Assembly (NCBI RefSeq): GCF_036088315.1
Contig: NZ_CP107996.1
Span: 5,947,001-6,011,000 of the forward strand
DNA from: Streptomyces sp. NBC_00344
GTDB taxonomy: Bacteria > Actinomycetota > Actinomycetes > Streptomycetales > Streptomycetaceae
Length of the DNA: 64,000 nucleotides
Direction: 5' to 3'
Position numbers and translations under genes: made by a program. The notes under the pieces were generated by a model that saw only the letters and a program-made list of their open reading frames with translations, ran no database searches and was not told where the DNA came from. Positions 1-16,515 of this stretch are shown in pieces. Position 1 is the first letter of the stretch; every line of letters starts with the position of its first letter.

Positions 1-2
1 TC

Positions 3-2892
<2,890 letters not shown>

Positions 2893-2994
2893 CGCGGCAC
2901 TCCGACCGCCTCCCGGCCGTTCACAGGGTGCCGGCCGGGGAGGGTACCGTTCGGTAGCGAGATTCAGTCGGCGACACGGACGGAGTGGCACCGG

Positions 2995-3795
2995 ATGCAC
3001 GCTATGGGGGCTCCGCTGCCGCCGTCCCACGGGGGAGCCGCAGGGTGGATGCCGGGTGCCCAGCACCCGGACCAGGCCCCGGGCTGGGTCGCTCCGGCCC
3101 CGCAACGGCCGCCGGCGCCCGCGGCCCCGCCGGCGCCTTCGCTGCCGCCGGAATCCACCGGCCATGTCCGGCTGCCCCCCGGCGGCCCTGTGGCCCTGCC
3201 CGCCCCTCCGCCCGCCAGCGTCCGTGCGGACACCGGCAGCACCACGCTCGCCGTGCTGCTGATCGGGCCTGCAGGCGCCGGCAAGACCACCGTCGCCCGG
3301 CACTGGGCGCAGCGGCGTCCGGTGCCCACCGCGCACATCAGCCTGGACGATGTGCGCGAGTGGGTCTGCTCCGGGTTCGCCGATCCGCAGTCCGGCTGGA
3401 ACGACCACTCCGAGGCCCAGTACCGCCTCGCCCGGCGTACCTGCGGTTTCGCCGCCCGGAACTTCCTGGCCAACGGCATCTCCTGCATCCTCGACGACGC
3501 GGTCTTCCCCGACCGGCCCGTGGTCGGTCTCGGCGGCTGGAAGCGCCATGTCGGCCCCGGCCTGCTGCCGGTCGTTCTCCTTCCGGGCCTGGAGATCGTG
3601 CTGGAACGTAACGCCGCCCGCAGCGGGAACCGCCGGCTGAGCGACGAGGAAGTCGCTCGGATCCACGGCCGGATGGCCGGCTGGTACGGCTCCGGGCTGC
3701 CGATCATCGACAACTCGGCCTTCGATGTGGAGACCACCGCCCAGGTGCTCGACGACGTACTGGCGCGGTCCATCGCCAGCCCTCCCACCTGGTGA
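2995..3795 (+). CDS. AAA/P-loop ATP-binding protein with proline-rich N-terminus
   Basis: The 266-residue protein has a Pro/Ala/Gly-rich, low-complexity first 80 residues followed by a kinase-like P-loop domain. The Walker A GPAGAGKTT is at residues 91-99. LDDVREWVCSGFADPQSGWN follows, and CILDDAVFPDR resembles the second acidic motif of AAA_33/Zeta-type small kinases. Such domains phosphorylate small molecules or nucleic-acid ends, but the substrate is unknown. Homologues of this architecture sit at this place, between aroQ and the Xaa-Pro peptidase, in streptomycetes (recalled, not checked). The start is the first of two nearby ATGs (the other would remove three residues). Confidence 0.8.
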   Translation: MHAMGAPLPPSHGGAAGWMPGAQHPDQAPGWVAPAPQRPPAPAAPPAPSLPPESTGHVRLPPGGPVALPAPPPASVRADTGSTTLAVLLIGPAGAGKTTVARHWAQRRPVPTAHISLDDVREWVCSGFADPQSGWNDHSEAQYRLARRTCGFAARNFLANGISCILDDAVFPDRPVVGLGGWKRHVGPGLLPVVLLPGLEIVLERNAARSGNRRLSDEEVARIHGRMAGWYGSGLPIIDNSAFDVETTAQVLDDVLARSIASPPTW

Positions 3796-3843
3796 AGCCC
3801 CCCGGTCGGACGCGCTGAAACGGCTGAAGCCCGCTTGCGCTCC

Positions 3844-3849
3844 TAGGCT
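3844..3849 (+). promoter_or_regulatory. Candidate -10 element for a leaderless peptidase transcript
   Basis: TAGGCT matches the actinobacterial TANNNT -10 pattern and lies 7 bases before the ATG at 3857, with no Shine-Dalgarno sequence. The transcript would start at or next to the A of ATG, a common leaderless arrangement in Streptomyces. No convincing -35 hexamer is visible. Confidence 0.4.
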
Positions 3850-3856
3850 CGGGGGC

Positions 3857-4963
3857 ATGTCAGAGGTGTTCGCGCTCCGCCGGGAAAGGCTGCGCGACCG
3901 GTGCCTGGCGGCCGGCAGCGCCGCCGCACTGGTCTCCCGGCCGGCCAATGTCCGGTATCTCTCGGGTACGGCCCCGGCCGGCGCCGTGCTGCTGCTCGGT
4001 CCGGGCGGGGACGAGCTGCTCTGCCCGGTCGATCCGGCGGGCGATCCGGCAGCCGGTCGCCCCGACGAGCACCTGCGGCTGCGGATGCTGCCGGCTGCCG
4101 GGGGCGACCCCGCGGTCGCCGCGGCCGGGCTGCTGGGAGCCACCAACACCCGTTCCCTCGCTGTCGAGGAGCACCACCTGACGGTCGCCAGGCACCGCGC
4201 GATCGGCTCGGTGTCACCCGGACTGCACCTCGCCGACCTGGCAGGGGCCGTCGAACAGCAGCGGATCATCAAGGACGAGGAAGAGATCTCGAGCCTTCGG
4301 ACCGCCGCCGAGATCGCCGACCAGGCACTGGGTGAGCTGCTGGAATCGATCCTGGTCGGCCGTACCGAACGCCATCTCGCCCTGGAGCTGGAGCGCCGGC
4401 TCATCGACCACGGCGCTGAGGGGCCCGCCTTCCCCACATCGGTGGCCACCGGACCCAACGCGGGACTGAGAAGGCACCGGCCGTCGGACCGCAGGGTCGA
4501 GGAGGGGCACTTCCTGTCCGTCTGCCTGGGCGCCGCATACCGCGGATACCGATCCGAGATCGGTCGTACATTCGTCATCGGGACATCGCCCGCGAACTGG
4601 CAGGTCGACCTCTACGACCTCGTCTTCGCCGCACAACGGGCTGGTCGGGAGGCCCTTGTGCCGGGCGCCGCCTGCCGTGACGTGGACCGCGCCGCGCGCC
4701 AGGTACTGGATGCGGCGGGCCACGGAGAGGGGCTTCCGCAGTCCACCGGGCACGGTGTGGGACTCGAAATCGACGAGGACCCGCAGTTGGCACCTGCGGC
4801 CATGGGTAAACTGGACGCTTGCGTGCCGGTCACCGTCGAACCGGGGGTCCACCTCCCGGGACGGGGCGGAGTCCGGATCGATGACACGCTCGTCGTACGC
4901 CCAGAGGCGGACGGCGGACCAGAGCTACTCACCATTACGACCAAGGAACTGCTCGCTCTCTGA
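3857..4963 (+). CDS. pepQ: M24 family Xaa-Pro peptidase
   Basis: Cytoplasmic metallopeptidase of the pita-bread fold that removes or splits residues next to proline. It has 368 residues: an N-terminal creatinase-like domain (residues 1 to about 135) and a C-terminal catalytic domain. In the latter, the [15 protein letters not shown] region and [16 protein letters not shown] supply metal ligands, and [19 protein letters not shown] closes the site. The usual first Asp-containing motif reads [18 protein letters not shown], where SV-CLGA replaces the more usual D-G ligand context. Metal binding should therefore be checked before assuming full activity. The ATG at 3857 has no ribosome binding site but follows a -10-like hexamer. 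It precedes efp, as is typical of actinobacteria. Confidence 0.88.
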   Translation: MSEVFALRRERLRDRCLAAGSAAALVSRPANVRYLSGTAPAGAVLLLGPGGDELLCPVDPAGDPAAGRPDEHLRLRMLPAAGGDPAVAAAGLLGATNTRSLAVEEHHLTVARHRAIGSVSPGLHLADLAGAVEQQRIIKDEEEISSLRTAAEIADQALGELLESILVGRTERHLALELERRLIDHGAEGPAFPTSVATGPNAGLRRHRPSDRRVEEGHFLSVCLGAAYRGYRSEIGRTFVIGTSPANWQVDLYDLVFAAQRAGREALVPGAACRDVDRAARQVLDAAGHGEGLPQSTGHGVGLEIDEDPQLAPAAMGKLDACVPVTVEPGVHLPGRGGVRIDDTLVVRPEADGGPELLTITTKELLAL

Positions 4964-5012
4964 GCGCGTACCCGCGGTCCCACATACGCTGCAGTCCAGG
5001 AGAACCTCAACC

Positions 5013-5579
5013 GTGGCTTCCACGAACGACCTCAAGAACGGCCTGGTGCTCAAGCTCGACGGGGGCCAGCTCTGGTCCGTCGTCGAGTTCCAGCACGTCA
5101 AGCCCGGCAAGGGCCCGGCCTTTGTGCGCACCAAGCTCAAGAACGTGCTCTCCGGCAAGGTCGTCGACAAGACCTTCAACGCCGGCGTGAAGGTCGAGAC
5201 GGCCACCATTGACCGACGTGACATGCAGTTCTCGTACATGGACGGCGAGTACTTCGTCTTCATGGACATGGACACGTACGACCAGCTGATGGTCGACCGC
5301 AAGGCCGTCGGCGACGCCGCCAACTTCCTGATCGAGGGCTTCACCGCCTCTGTCGCCCAGTACGAGGGCGATGTGCTCTACGTCGAGCTCCCGGCCGCTG
5401 TCGAGCTGACGATCCAGCACACCGACCCGGGCGTGCAGGGCGACCGTTCCACCGGCGGCACCAAGCCGGCCACGCTGGAGACCGGCTACGAGATCGGTGT
5501 CCCGCTGTTCATCACGACCGGTGAGAAGATCAAGGTCGACACGCGTTCCGGCGATTATCTCGGCCGGGTGAACAGCTAA
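5013..5579 (+). CDS. efp: Translation elongation factor P
   Basis: EF-P binds stalled ribosomes between the P and E sites and helps form Pro-Pro bonds. The 188 residues start at a GTG (5013) with AGGAG at about 8 bases, giving [10 protein letters not shown]. The KOW-like N-terminal domain has the loop [16 protein letters not shown], whose lysine (in PGKGPA) is the position modified in other bacteria. Two OB-fold domains follow, ending with [13 protein letters not shown], the conserved C-terminal motif. It is followed after two bases by the nusB start, so the two are cotranscribed. Confidence 0.97.
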   Translation: MASTNDLKNGLVLKLDGGQLWSVVEFQHVKPGKGPAFVRTKLKNVLSGKVVDKTFNAGVKVETATIDRRDMQFSYMDGEYFVFMDMDTYDQLMVDRKAVGDAANFLIEGFTASVAQYEGDVLYVELPAAVELTIQHTDPGVQGDRSTGGTKPATLETGYEIGVPLFITTGEKIKVDTRSGDYLGRVNS

Positions 5580-5581
5580 CC

Positions 5582-6016
5582 GTGGCTGCCCGGAACACGG
5601 CGCGCAAGCGCGCCTTCCAGATCCTCTTCGAGGCCGACCAGCGCGGGGCGTCCGTGCAGACCGTCCTCGCGGACTGGATCCGTCTCGCCCGGACCGATGA
5701 CCGGCAGCCGCCGGTCGGTGAATACACGATGGAGCTCGTCGAGGGGTACGCGGAGTACGCGGACCGGATCGACGACCTCATCACCGCCTATGCGGTGGAC
5801 TGGACGCTCGACCGGATGCCGGTCGTCGACCGCAACATCGTGCGGCTGAGCACCTATGAACTGGTGTGGGTCGACGGGACGCCGGACGCTGTGGTGATCG
5901 ACGAGGCGGTGCAGCTCGCCAAGGAGTTCTCCACCGACGAGTCGCCTTCCTTCATCAACGGCCTGCTGGGTCGTTTCAAGGACCTCAAGCCGAGTCTCCT
6001 GCGCGATCAGGGCTGA
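5582..6016 (+). CDS. nusB: Transcription antitermination factor NusB
   Basis: NusB is a small all-helical RNA-binding protein. With NusE (S10) it binds boxA RNA and promotes rRNA antitermination. The 144 residues start at a GTG two bases after the efp stop and open with AARNTARKRAFQILFEADQRG, the canonical NusB N-terminus. VDRNIVRLSTYEL and DEAVQLAKEFSTDESPSFINGLLG are the conserved central and C-terminal helices. A hairpin lies about 40 bases downstream. Confidence 0.97.
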   Translation: MAARNTARKRAFQILFEADQRGASVQTVLADWIRLARTDDRQPPVGEYTMELVEGYAEYADRIDDLITAYAVDWTLDRMPVVDRNIVRLSTYELVWVDGTPDAVVIDEAVQLAKEFSTDESPSFINGLLGRFKDLKPSLLRDQG

Positions 6017-6051
6017 CCCTGTTCGAGCGGCTCCGCATGACACCGTTCCGG

Positions 6052-6088
6052 GCCCGGGGCGGAAGATGAACAATCTTCTGCTTCGGGC
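6052..6088 (+). terminator. Hairpin after nusB
   Basis: GAAGAT and ATCTTC pair around a GAACA loop, and an outer GCCCG/CGGGC pair extends the stem across an internal loop. The structure lies about 35 bases after the nusB stop and before the next gene's promoter. It is a plausible terminator of the efp-nusB transcript, although there is no U-tract. Confidence 0.45.
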
Positions 6089-6112
6089 CTGGTGCATGTC
6101 ATGACCAGTGCC

Positions 6113-6118
6113 TAGGGT
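6113..6118 (+). promoter_or_regulatory. Candidate -10 element for a leaderless decarboxylase transcript
   Basis: TAGGGT (TANNNT) sits 8 bases before the ATG at 6127 and no Shine-Dalgarno sequence is present. This suggests a transcript starting at or near the start codon. A -35 element is not evident. Confidence 0.35.
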
Positions 6119-6126
6119 TTCGGCGC

Positions 6127-7626
6127 ATGGCCACAGACCCCGTCTCAGACGAAGCCAGGGACCGGCAGATCCTCGACCGGCTGGGCAGCCTGCGCGCCCG
6201 GGACCTGCCGGTCAGAGGCGGCCGCACCATGGCTTACGTCTACGACTCCGGCCTGGCCGGCGTCGAAGAGCTGGCCGCCGCGGCGGCAGAGCGGTTCGCG
6301 GGCGTCAACGGACTGGACATGACCGTATTCCCCAGCGTGGTGGCCCTGGAGAACGACATCACGGCACGCGCCGCCCGGCTGCTGGGCGGGGACGAGCACA
6401 CTGCGGCCACCTTCACCAGCGGAGGCACGGAAAGCTGCCTGCTGGCGGTGCTCACAGCCCGCGAGCACGCCCGGCGCACCCGCGGTGTCACACGTCCCGA
6501 ACTGGTCGTCGCGGACACCGCGCATGCCGCATTCCACAAGGCGGCCGCGCTCTTCGGCCTCAGTGTTGTGGTGGTGCCGGTGGACCCGCTGACGTACCGG
6601 GCCCGCGCCGAGGACATGGCGGCGGCCATCAGCGACCGCACCGCGCTGGTCGTGGCCTCCGCGCCGTCGTACGCCCACGGTGTGATCGACCCGGTGGAGG
6701 AGATCGCAGCGGCGGCGGCCCGGCGTGGGGTCCTCTGCCATGTCGACGCCTGCATCGGCGGCTGGTACCTGGGGCATCTGCGGCTCGGCCCGGACGCGCC
6801 GCGGCTGCCGGCGTTCGATCTGTCGACGCCCGGAGTGACGTCCCTCTCGGTCGATCTGCACAAATACGCCTACACCCCCAAGGGTGCGTCCGTGCTGCTC
6901 TTCAGCGACGCCGAACTGCGCAGGCACGGCTGGTTCGCGCATGCCTCCTGGCCCGGCTATCCGGTGGTCAACGCCACCCTGCAGGGCAGCAAACCGGCCG
7001 GACCGCTGGCGGCGGCCTGGGCGGTCGTGGAACGGATCGGTACGGACGGGTACACCCGCCTGTCGTCCCGGGTGCACCATGCGGCGACGGCGCTCGCACA
7101 GGGCATCGAGAGCATCAAGGGCCTGCGGGTGCTCGGCCGGCCCGACGCGTCCCTGATCGCGGTGGCCGCCGACGGGCCGGGAATCGACCCCTTCGTGGTG
7201 GCGGACGAGATGCGCGATGCCGGCTGGTATCTGCAGCCGCAGCCCGCCTTCGGGGGTTCGCCGGCCAACCTGCATCTCACGGTGACGGCGGCGGTGGCCG
7301 ACGAGCGGACGGTGCGGCAACTGCTGGACGCCCTCGCCGTGGCAGTCGGGGCCGCCCGGGAGCGGGGTCCGGCGGAAGTGGATCCCGCACTCGCGGCGGC
7401 CGCCCGGATGCTGGACCCGGACGCGCTGACGCCCGGGGAGGTGTCCGCGGCACTCGCTCTCGCGGGTGTCGGGGATGACGGGGAGCTGCCCCCGCGGATG
7501 GCACCCGTTCTCGCGGTGCTCCAGGTGCTGCCGCCGGAACTCACAAAGCGGCTGCTGCCCGAACTCGTCGGCCGGCTCTACCGGGCCGCCGGACCGCGGC
7601 AGGGAGGCCCTGCCGACGTGTCATGA
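6127..7626 (+). CDS. PLP-dependent decarboxylase / aminotransferase-fold enzyme
   Basis: A fold-type I pyridoxal-phosphate enzyme of 499 residues, related to glutamate/aromatic-amino-acid decarboxylases and sphingosine-1-phosphate lyase. Visible motifs are FTSGGTESCLLAVL (phosphate binding), ADTAHAAFHKAA (His stacking on the cofactor), CHVDACIGGWYLG (Asp to the pyridine N) and SVDLHKYAYTPKGAS, whose HK lysine forms the Schiff base. The C-terminal 110 residues are less conserved. The substrate cannot be told: a lyase acting on a phosphorylated amino-alcohol or an amino-acid decarboxylase are both possible. It sits between nusB and bldD, which are neighbours in S. coelicolor as I recall, so it may be an insertion into a conserved block. 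Confidence 0.8.
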   Translation: MATDPVSDEARDRQILDRLGSLRARDLPVRGGRTMAYVYDSGLAGVEELAAAAAERFAGVNGLDMTVFPSVVALENDITARAARLLGGDEHTAATFTSGGTESCLLAVLTAREHARRTRGVTRPELVVADTAHAAFHKAAALFGLSVVVVPVDPLTYRARAEDMAAAISDRTALVVASAPSYAHGVIDPVEEIAAAAARRGVLCHVDACIGGWYLGHLRLGPDAPRLPAFDLSTPGVTSLSVDLHKYAYTPKGASVLLFSDAELRRHGWFAHASWPGYPVVNATLQGSKPAGPLAAAWAVVERIGTDGYTRLSSRVHHAATALAQGIESIKGLRVLGRPDASLIAVAADGPGIDPFVVADEMRDAGWYLQPQPAFGGSPANLHLTVTAAVADERTVRQLLDALAVAVGAARERGPAEVDPALAAAARMLDPDALTPGEVSAALALAGVGDDGELPPRMAPVLAVLQVLPPELTKRLLPELVGRLYRAAGPRQGGPADVS

Positions 7627-7652
7627 ACCCGTTGCCGGGCCGGAACGCCGAG

Positions 7653-7681
7653 GGGCGGACCCGGCGGATGCGGGTCCGCCC
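7653..7681. terminator. Perfect 11-bp hairpin between convergent genes
   Basis: GGGCGGACCCG pairs perfectly with CGGGTCCGCCC around a 7-base loop. It lies 26 bases after the decarboxylase stop and 48 bases from the bldD stop on the opposite strand, so it can end transcripts from both sides. There is no U-tract, as is common in Streptomyces. Confidence 0.65.
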
Positions 7682-7729
7682 ATCGGACGAGACGTTTCTT
7701 CTGCGATGCAGCCAGAGCGCCGGAAGTGA

Positions 7730-8230
7730 TCAGCCCTCGTCGTGCGCGACGGCACGGCGGGCGTCCGCGTCCAGCACACCCCAGCTGATCAGCTGTTCGG
7801 TGAGGACCGACGGCGACTGGTCGTAGATGACGGCCAGGGTGCGAAGGTCGTCCTGGCGGATCGACAGCACCTTGCCGTTGTAGTCGCCGCGCTGGCTCTG
7901 GATGGTGGCGGCGTAACGCTGGAGCGGTCCGGCCTTCTCCGGCGGGACATGGGCGAGGCGCTCCAGATCGAGAACGAGCTTCGGCGGCGGCTCGGCGGCT
8001 CCGCCCGGCGTGGTCCCGGGCAGCAGCTCCTGCACGGGCACCCCGTAGAAGTCCGCCAGCTCGGCGAGGCGCTGCACGGTCACGGCGCGGTCGCCGCGCT
8101 CGTACGAGCCCACCACCACGGCCTTCCAGCGGCCCTGGGACTTCTCTTCGACACCGTGGAGGGAAAGGCCCTGCTGGGTGCGGATAGCGCGGAGCTTTGC
8201 CCCGAGCTGTTTGGCGTATTCGCTGGACAT
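7730..8230 (-). CDS. bldD: BldD, c-di-GMP-dependent master repressor of development
   Basis: BldD represses sporulation genes during vegetative growth when dimerised by tetrameric c-di-GMP. The 166 residues have an N-terminal XRE-type helix-turn-helix (residues about 9-70, with SLHGVEEKSQGRWKAVVVGS as the recognition region). The C-terminal domain carries the c-di-GMP signature RxD-x8-RxxD, read here as R114-G-D116 and R125-QD-D128, the same numbering as published for S. coelicolor and S. venezuelae BldD. The linker is Pro/Gly-rich. It is transcribed away from pyrR. Two BldD boxes upstream indicate autoregulation. Confidence 0.97.
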   Translation of the reverse strand: MSSEYAKQLGAKLRAIRTQQGLSLHGVEEKSQGRWKAVVVGSYERGDRAVTVQRLAELADFYGVPVQELLPGTTPGGAAEPPPKLVLDLERLAHVPPEKAGPLQRYAATIQSQRGDYNGKVLSIRQDDLRTLAVIYDQSPSVLTEQLISWGVLDADARRAVAHDEG

Positions 8231-8277
8231 ATGGCTCCCCGGACGCTGAGACGACCTGCGGCTCCGCCGCGCGGCTG

Positions 8278-8307
8278 GTAACTCACTGTGAGGTTACGCA
8301 GCGTTAC
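8278..8307 (-). promoter_or_regulatory. Two abutting BldD boxes (bldD autoregulation)
   Basis: The BldD box consensus is nTnACnC(A/T)GnGTnAn. GTTACGCAGCGTTAC at 8293-8307 matches every fixed position. Directly next to it, 8278-8292 (GTAACTCACTGTGAG) matches all but one fixed base. Both lie 48-77 bases upstream of the bldD start, in the region shared with pyrR. BldD is known to repress its own promoter, and the paired sites would suit a dimer pair. Confidence 0.8.
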
Positions 8308-8403
8308 TTGGATGCGTCAAGCTGAACGGTCGGGGGCGGCTCCCGCCCAGGTGCGGCGGGGCCCGTGATGCCGCTGATGCGGCCCCTGGTACCGTGGGAA
8401 CCG

Positions 8404-8409
8404 TAATTT
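8404..8409 (+). promoter_or_regulatory. Possible -10 element of the pyr operon
   Basis: TAATTT fits TANNNT and would start transcription near 8415, just before the PyrR RNA site. No matching -35 hexamer was found, so this is tentative. Confidence 0.3.
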
Positions 8410-8415
8410 TGACGT

Positions 8416-9033
<618 letters not shown>

Positions 9034-9124
9034 CTTCCCGCACCCCGGCCCGCGACCCGGGCCGCAGAGCTGTGCCTGCCCGCCCGCCATGCCCGAATCC
9101 TCCGCACACATGGAGAACACCCGG

Positions 9125-10150
<1,026 letters not shown>

Positions 10151-10152
10151 AG

Positions 10153-11448
10153 ATGAGCGAGACCAAGAAGATTCTGCTCCGCGGTGCGAAGGTGCTCGGC
10201 GGCGAGCCGCAGGATGTGCTGATCGACGGCGAGACCATCGAGGCGGTGGGCGCCGGCCTGCCGGCCGACGGCGCCGAGGTCATCGAGGCCGAGGGCAGGA
10301 TCCTGCTGCCCGGCCTGGTCGATCTGCACACCCATCTGCGTGAGCCCGGCCGTGAGGACTCCGAGACCGTGCTCACCGGTACCAGGGCCGCGGCCGTCGG
10401 CGGGTTCACCGCCGTCCACGCCATGGCGAACACGTTTCCGGTGGCCGACACCGCCGGTGTCGTGGAGCAGGTCTGGCGCCTCGGAAGGGAATCCGGCTAC
10501 TGCGACGTGCAGCCCGTCGGCGCCGTCACCGTGGGCCTCGACGGCAAGCAGCTGGCCGAGCTCGGTGCGATGCACGACTCGGCCGCCGGGGTGAAGGTCT
10601 TCTCAGACGACGGCAAGTGCGTCCACGACGCCGTGATCATGCGCCGCGCCCTCGAGTACGTGAAGGCATTCGACGGAGTCGTCGCCCAGCACGCCCAGGA
10701 ACCCCGCCTCACCGAAGGCGCCCAGATGAACGAGGGCGTGGTCTCGTCCGAGCTCGGCCTCGGCGGCTGGCCGGCCGTCGCCGAGGAGTCGATCATCGCC
10801 CGTGACGTCCTGCTCGCCGCCCACGTCGGCTCCCGGGTGCACATCTGCCATCTGTCGACCGCGGGATCCGTCGAGATCGTCCGCTGGGCCAAGTCCAAGG
10901 GGTGGAACGTCACCGCCGAGGTCACCCCGCACCACCTGCTGCTCACCGACGAGCTGGTGCGCACGTACAACCCGGTCTACAAGGTGAACCCGCCGCTGCG
11001 CACCGAGGCCGATGTGATGGCGCTGCGCGAGGCACTCGCCGACGGCACGATCGACTGCGTCGCCACCGACCACGCCCCGCACCCGCACGAGGACAAGGAC
11101 TGCGAGTGGGCCGCGGCCGCCATGGGAATGGTCGGACTCGAGACAGCGCTCTCCGTCGTACAGCAGACGATGGTCGACACCGGTCTGGTGGACTGGGCCG
11201 TCGTCGCCGACCGGATGTCCTTCCGGCCCGCGGCCATCGGCAGGCTGGCCGGGCACGGGCGCCCCATCTCGGCAGGCGAGCCCGCGAACCTCACTCTCAT
11301 CGATCCGGATTACCGTGGTGAGGTGGACCCCGCGGGCTTCGCCTCCCGCAGCCGCAACACTCCGTACGAGGGGCGTGAGCTGCCGGGACGCGTCACCCAC
11401 ACCTTCCTGCGGGGCCGGGCAACGGTCGTGGACGGGAAGCTGGCGTGA
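10153..11448 (+). CDS. pyrC: Dihydroorotase
   Basis: PyrC cyclises carbamoyl aspartate to dihydroorotate in an amidohydrolase TIM barrel. The 431 residues carry the metal motif DLHTHLREPGREDSET near residue 60. Later metal ligands lie in VCHLST-type HICHLSTAGS and in VTPHHLLLTDE, and the catalytic Asp motif is CVATDHAPHPHEDK. GGAGAGC lies upstream of the ATG. The stop overlaps the GTG of the next gene, indicating coupling. Confidence 0.97.
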   Translation: MSETKKILLRGAKVLGGEPQDVLIDGETIEAVGAGLPADGAEVIEAEGRILLPGLVDLHTHLREPGREDSETVLTGTRAAAVGGFTAVHAMANTFPVADTAGVVEQVWRLGRESGYCDVQPVGAVTVGLDGKQLAELGAMHDSAAGVKVFSDDGKCVHDAVIMRRALEYVKAFDGVVAQHAQEPRLTEGAQMNEGVVSSELGLGGWPAVAEESIIARDVLLAAHVGSRVHICHLSTAGSVEIVRWAKSKGWNVTAEVTPHHLLLTDELVRTYNPVYKVNPPLRTEADVMALREALADGTIDCVATDHAPHPHEDKDCEWAAAAMGMVGLETALSVVQQTMVDTGLVDWAVVADRMSFRPAAIGRLAGHGRPISAGEPANLTLIDPDYRGEVDPAGFASRSRNTPYEGRELPGRVTHTFLRGRATVVDGKLA

Positions 11449-12056
11449 CACCTCTCATCAACCTGGCAGCGGTCAGCCCGGCAGTCGGACACCTCGCAGC
11501 CGAGCAGAAGTCGGCGCAGGTCACCGACTGGGCGGGGCGCATCGGCTGGATCATCGGGCTGCTGCTCGTCATCACGCTCGTCTACTGGCTGATGCGTGAG
11601 GGCTGGAAGTGGCGGGGGACGCTGCAGGGCGATCTCCCCGAGCTCCCCGCCGCGCCCGCGGAGCCGGGTGCGGCGACACTGACCATGAGCGGCCGCTACC
11701 ACGGTTCGACAACCGCGGGGCAGTGGCTCGACCGGATCGTCGCGCGAGGACTGGGTACCCGCAGCAGGGCCGATGTGACGCTGACGGACGCCGGAGTGGA
11801 CGTCGTACGCCCGGGGGCGAACGACTTCTTCATCCCGGCCGCCCAGCTGCGCGGGGCCAGGCTCGACAAGGGCATCGCGGGCAAGGTGCTCACCGAGGGC
11901 GGACTGCTCATCATCACCTGGCAGCACGGCGACAGGCTGATCGACTCCGGTTTCCGCTCGGACCACTCGGCCGGGCAGGCCGCCTGGGCCGAGGCCATCA
12001 ACTCCATGAAGCAGTCGGCGAACGACTCCATCACTACGGAAGGCACCGCACGATGA
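11445..12056 (+). CDS. PH-like domain membrane protein inside the pyr operon
   Basis: The 203-residue protein has a short N-terminal segment, one transmembrane helix at about residues 32-50 ([17 protein letters not shown]) and a cytoplasmic domain of about 130 residues. That domain resembles a bacterial pleckstrin-homology-like fold ([43 protein letters not shown]). It starts at a GTG overlapping the pyrC stop and ends overlapping the carA start, so it is embedded in the pyrimidine operon. I recall a homologue at the same place in S. coelicolor. No enzyme motif is visible and its role is unknown; a membrane link to the pathway would be inference only. Confidence 0.8.
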   Translation: MTPLINLAAVSPAVGHLAAEQKSAQVTDWAGRIGWIIGLLLVITLVYWLMREGWKWRGTLQGDLPELPAAPAEPGAATLTMSGRYHGSTTAGQWLDRIVARGLGTRSRADVTLTDAGVDVVRPGANDFFIPAAQLRGARLDKGIAGKVLTEGGLLIITWQHGDRLIDSGFRSDHSAGQAAWAEAINSMKQSANDSITTEGTAR

Positions 12057-13196
12057 CGATCTCCAATCCGGGGAACGCCTCGAAGAGGAAATCGGCGCCT
12101 CCCGCCGTACTCGTCCTGGAGGACGGCCGCAGCTTCCGCGGCCGTGCCTACGGGACCCTGGGGGAGACCTTCGGTGAAGCGGTGTTCAACACCGGCATGA
12201 CCGGTTACCAGGAAACCCTCACCGACCCCTCGTACCACCGTCAGGTTGTCGTGATGACCGCCCCGCACGTCGGGAACACCGGTGTCAACGACGAGGACGA
12301 CGAGTCGAAGAAGATCTGGGTCGCGGGCTATGTGGTGCGTGACCCCGCGCGCATTCCGTCGAACTGGCGCTCGCAGCGCTCCCTCGAGGACGAACTGGTG
12401 AGCCAGGGCGTCGTCGGTATCAGCGGTATCGACACCCGTGCGCTCACCCGCCATCTGCGCGAGCGGGGCGCCATGCGCGTCGGCATCTTCTCCGGCAACG
12501 CGATCGCCGACGAGGGAACGCTCCTCGCGCGGGTCCGCCAGGCCCCGGAGATGGACGGCGCCGATCTCTCCGCCGAGGTCGCCACGACCGAGACCTACGT
12601 CGTGCCCGCGGTCGGCGAGAAGAAGTTCACCGTCGCCGCGATCGACCTCGGCATCAAGGGCATGACCCCGCACCGGATGGCCGAGCGCGGCATCGAGGTG
12701 CACGTGCTGCCGGCCGGCGCCACAGCCGACGACGTCTACGCGGTGGCCCCGGACGGAGTGTTCCTCTCCAACGGCCCCGGCGACCCCGCCACCGCCGACC
12801 TCACCGTGATCAAGGCCGTCCTGGAGCGCAAAACGCCGCTCTTCGGCATCTGCTTCGGCAATCAGCTGCTCGGCCGTTCGCTCGGCTTCGGCACGTACAA
12901 GCTCAAGTACGGCCACCGCGGGATCAACCAGCCCGTCCAGGACCGCACGACCGGCAAGGTCGAGGTCACGGCGCACAACCACGGCTTCGCCGTCGACGCA
13001 CCGCTCGACCGGGTCTCCGACACCCCGTACGGCCGCGCCGAGGTCTCGCACGTCTGCCTCAACGACAACGTGGTCGAAGGTCTCCAGCTGCTCGACCAGC
13101 CCGCATTCAGCGTCCAGTACCACCCCGAAGCAGCCGCAGGCCCGCACGACGCCGCGTATCTCTTCGACCGCTTCGTAGAGCTCATGGAGGGCCAGC

Positions 13197-13204
<8 letters not shown>
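12053..13204 (+). CDS. carA: Carbamoyl-phosphate synthase small (glutaminase) subunit
   Basis: CarA hydrolyses glutamine and passes ammonia to CarB. The 383 residues have the CPSase small-chain N-domain ([29 protein letters not shown]). The class I amidotransferase domain has its nucleophile in [11 protein letters not shown] and the His/Glu pair in [11 protein letters not shown]. The ATG at 12053 overlaps the preceding stop. The stop lies 8 bases inside carB. Residues 1-14 are a Ser/Lys-rich extension. Confidence 0.97.
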
Positions 13205-16505
<3,301 letters not shown>

Positions 16506-16515
16506 CAGTTCAGCA

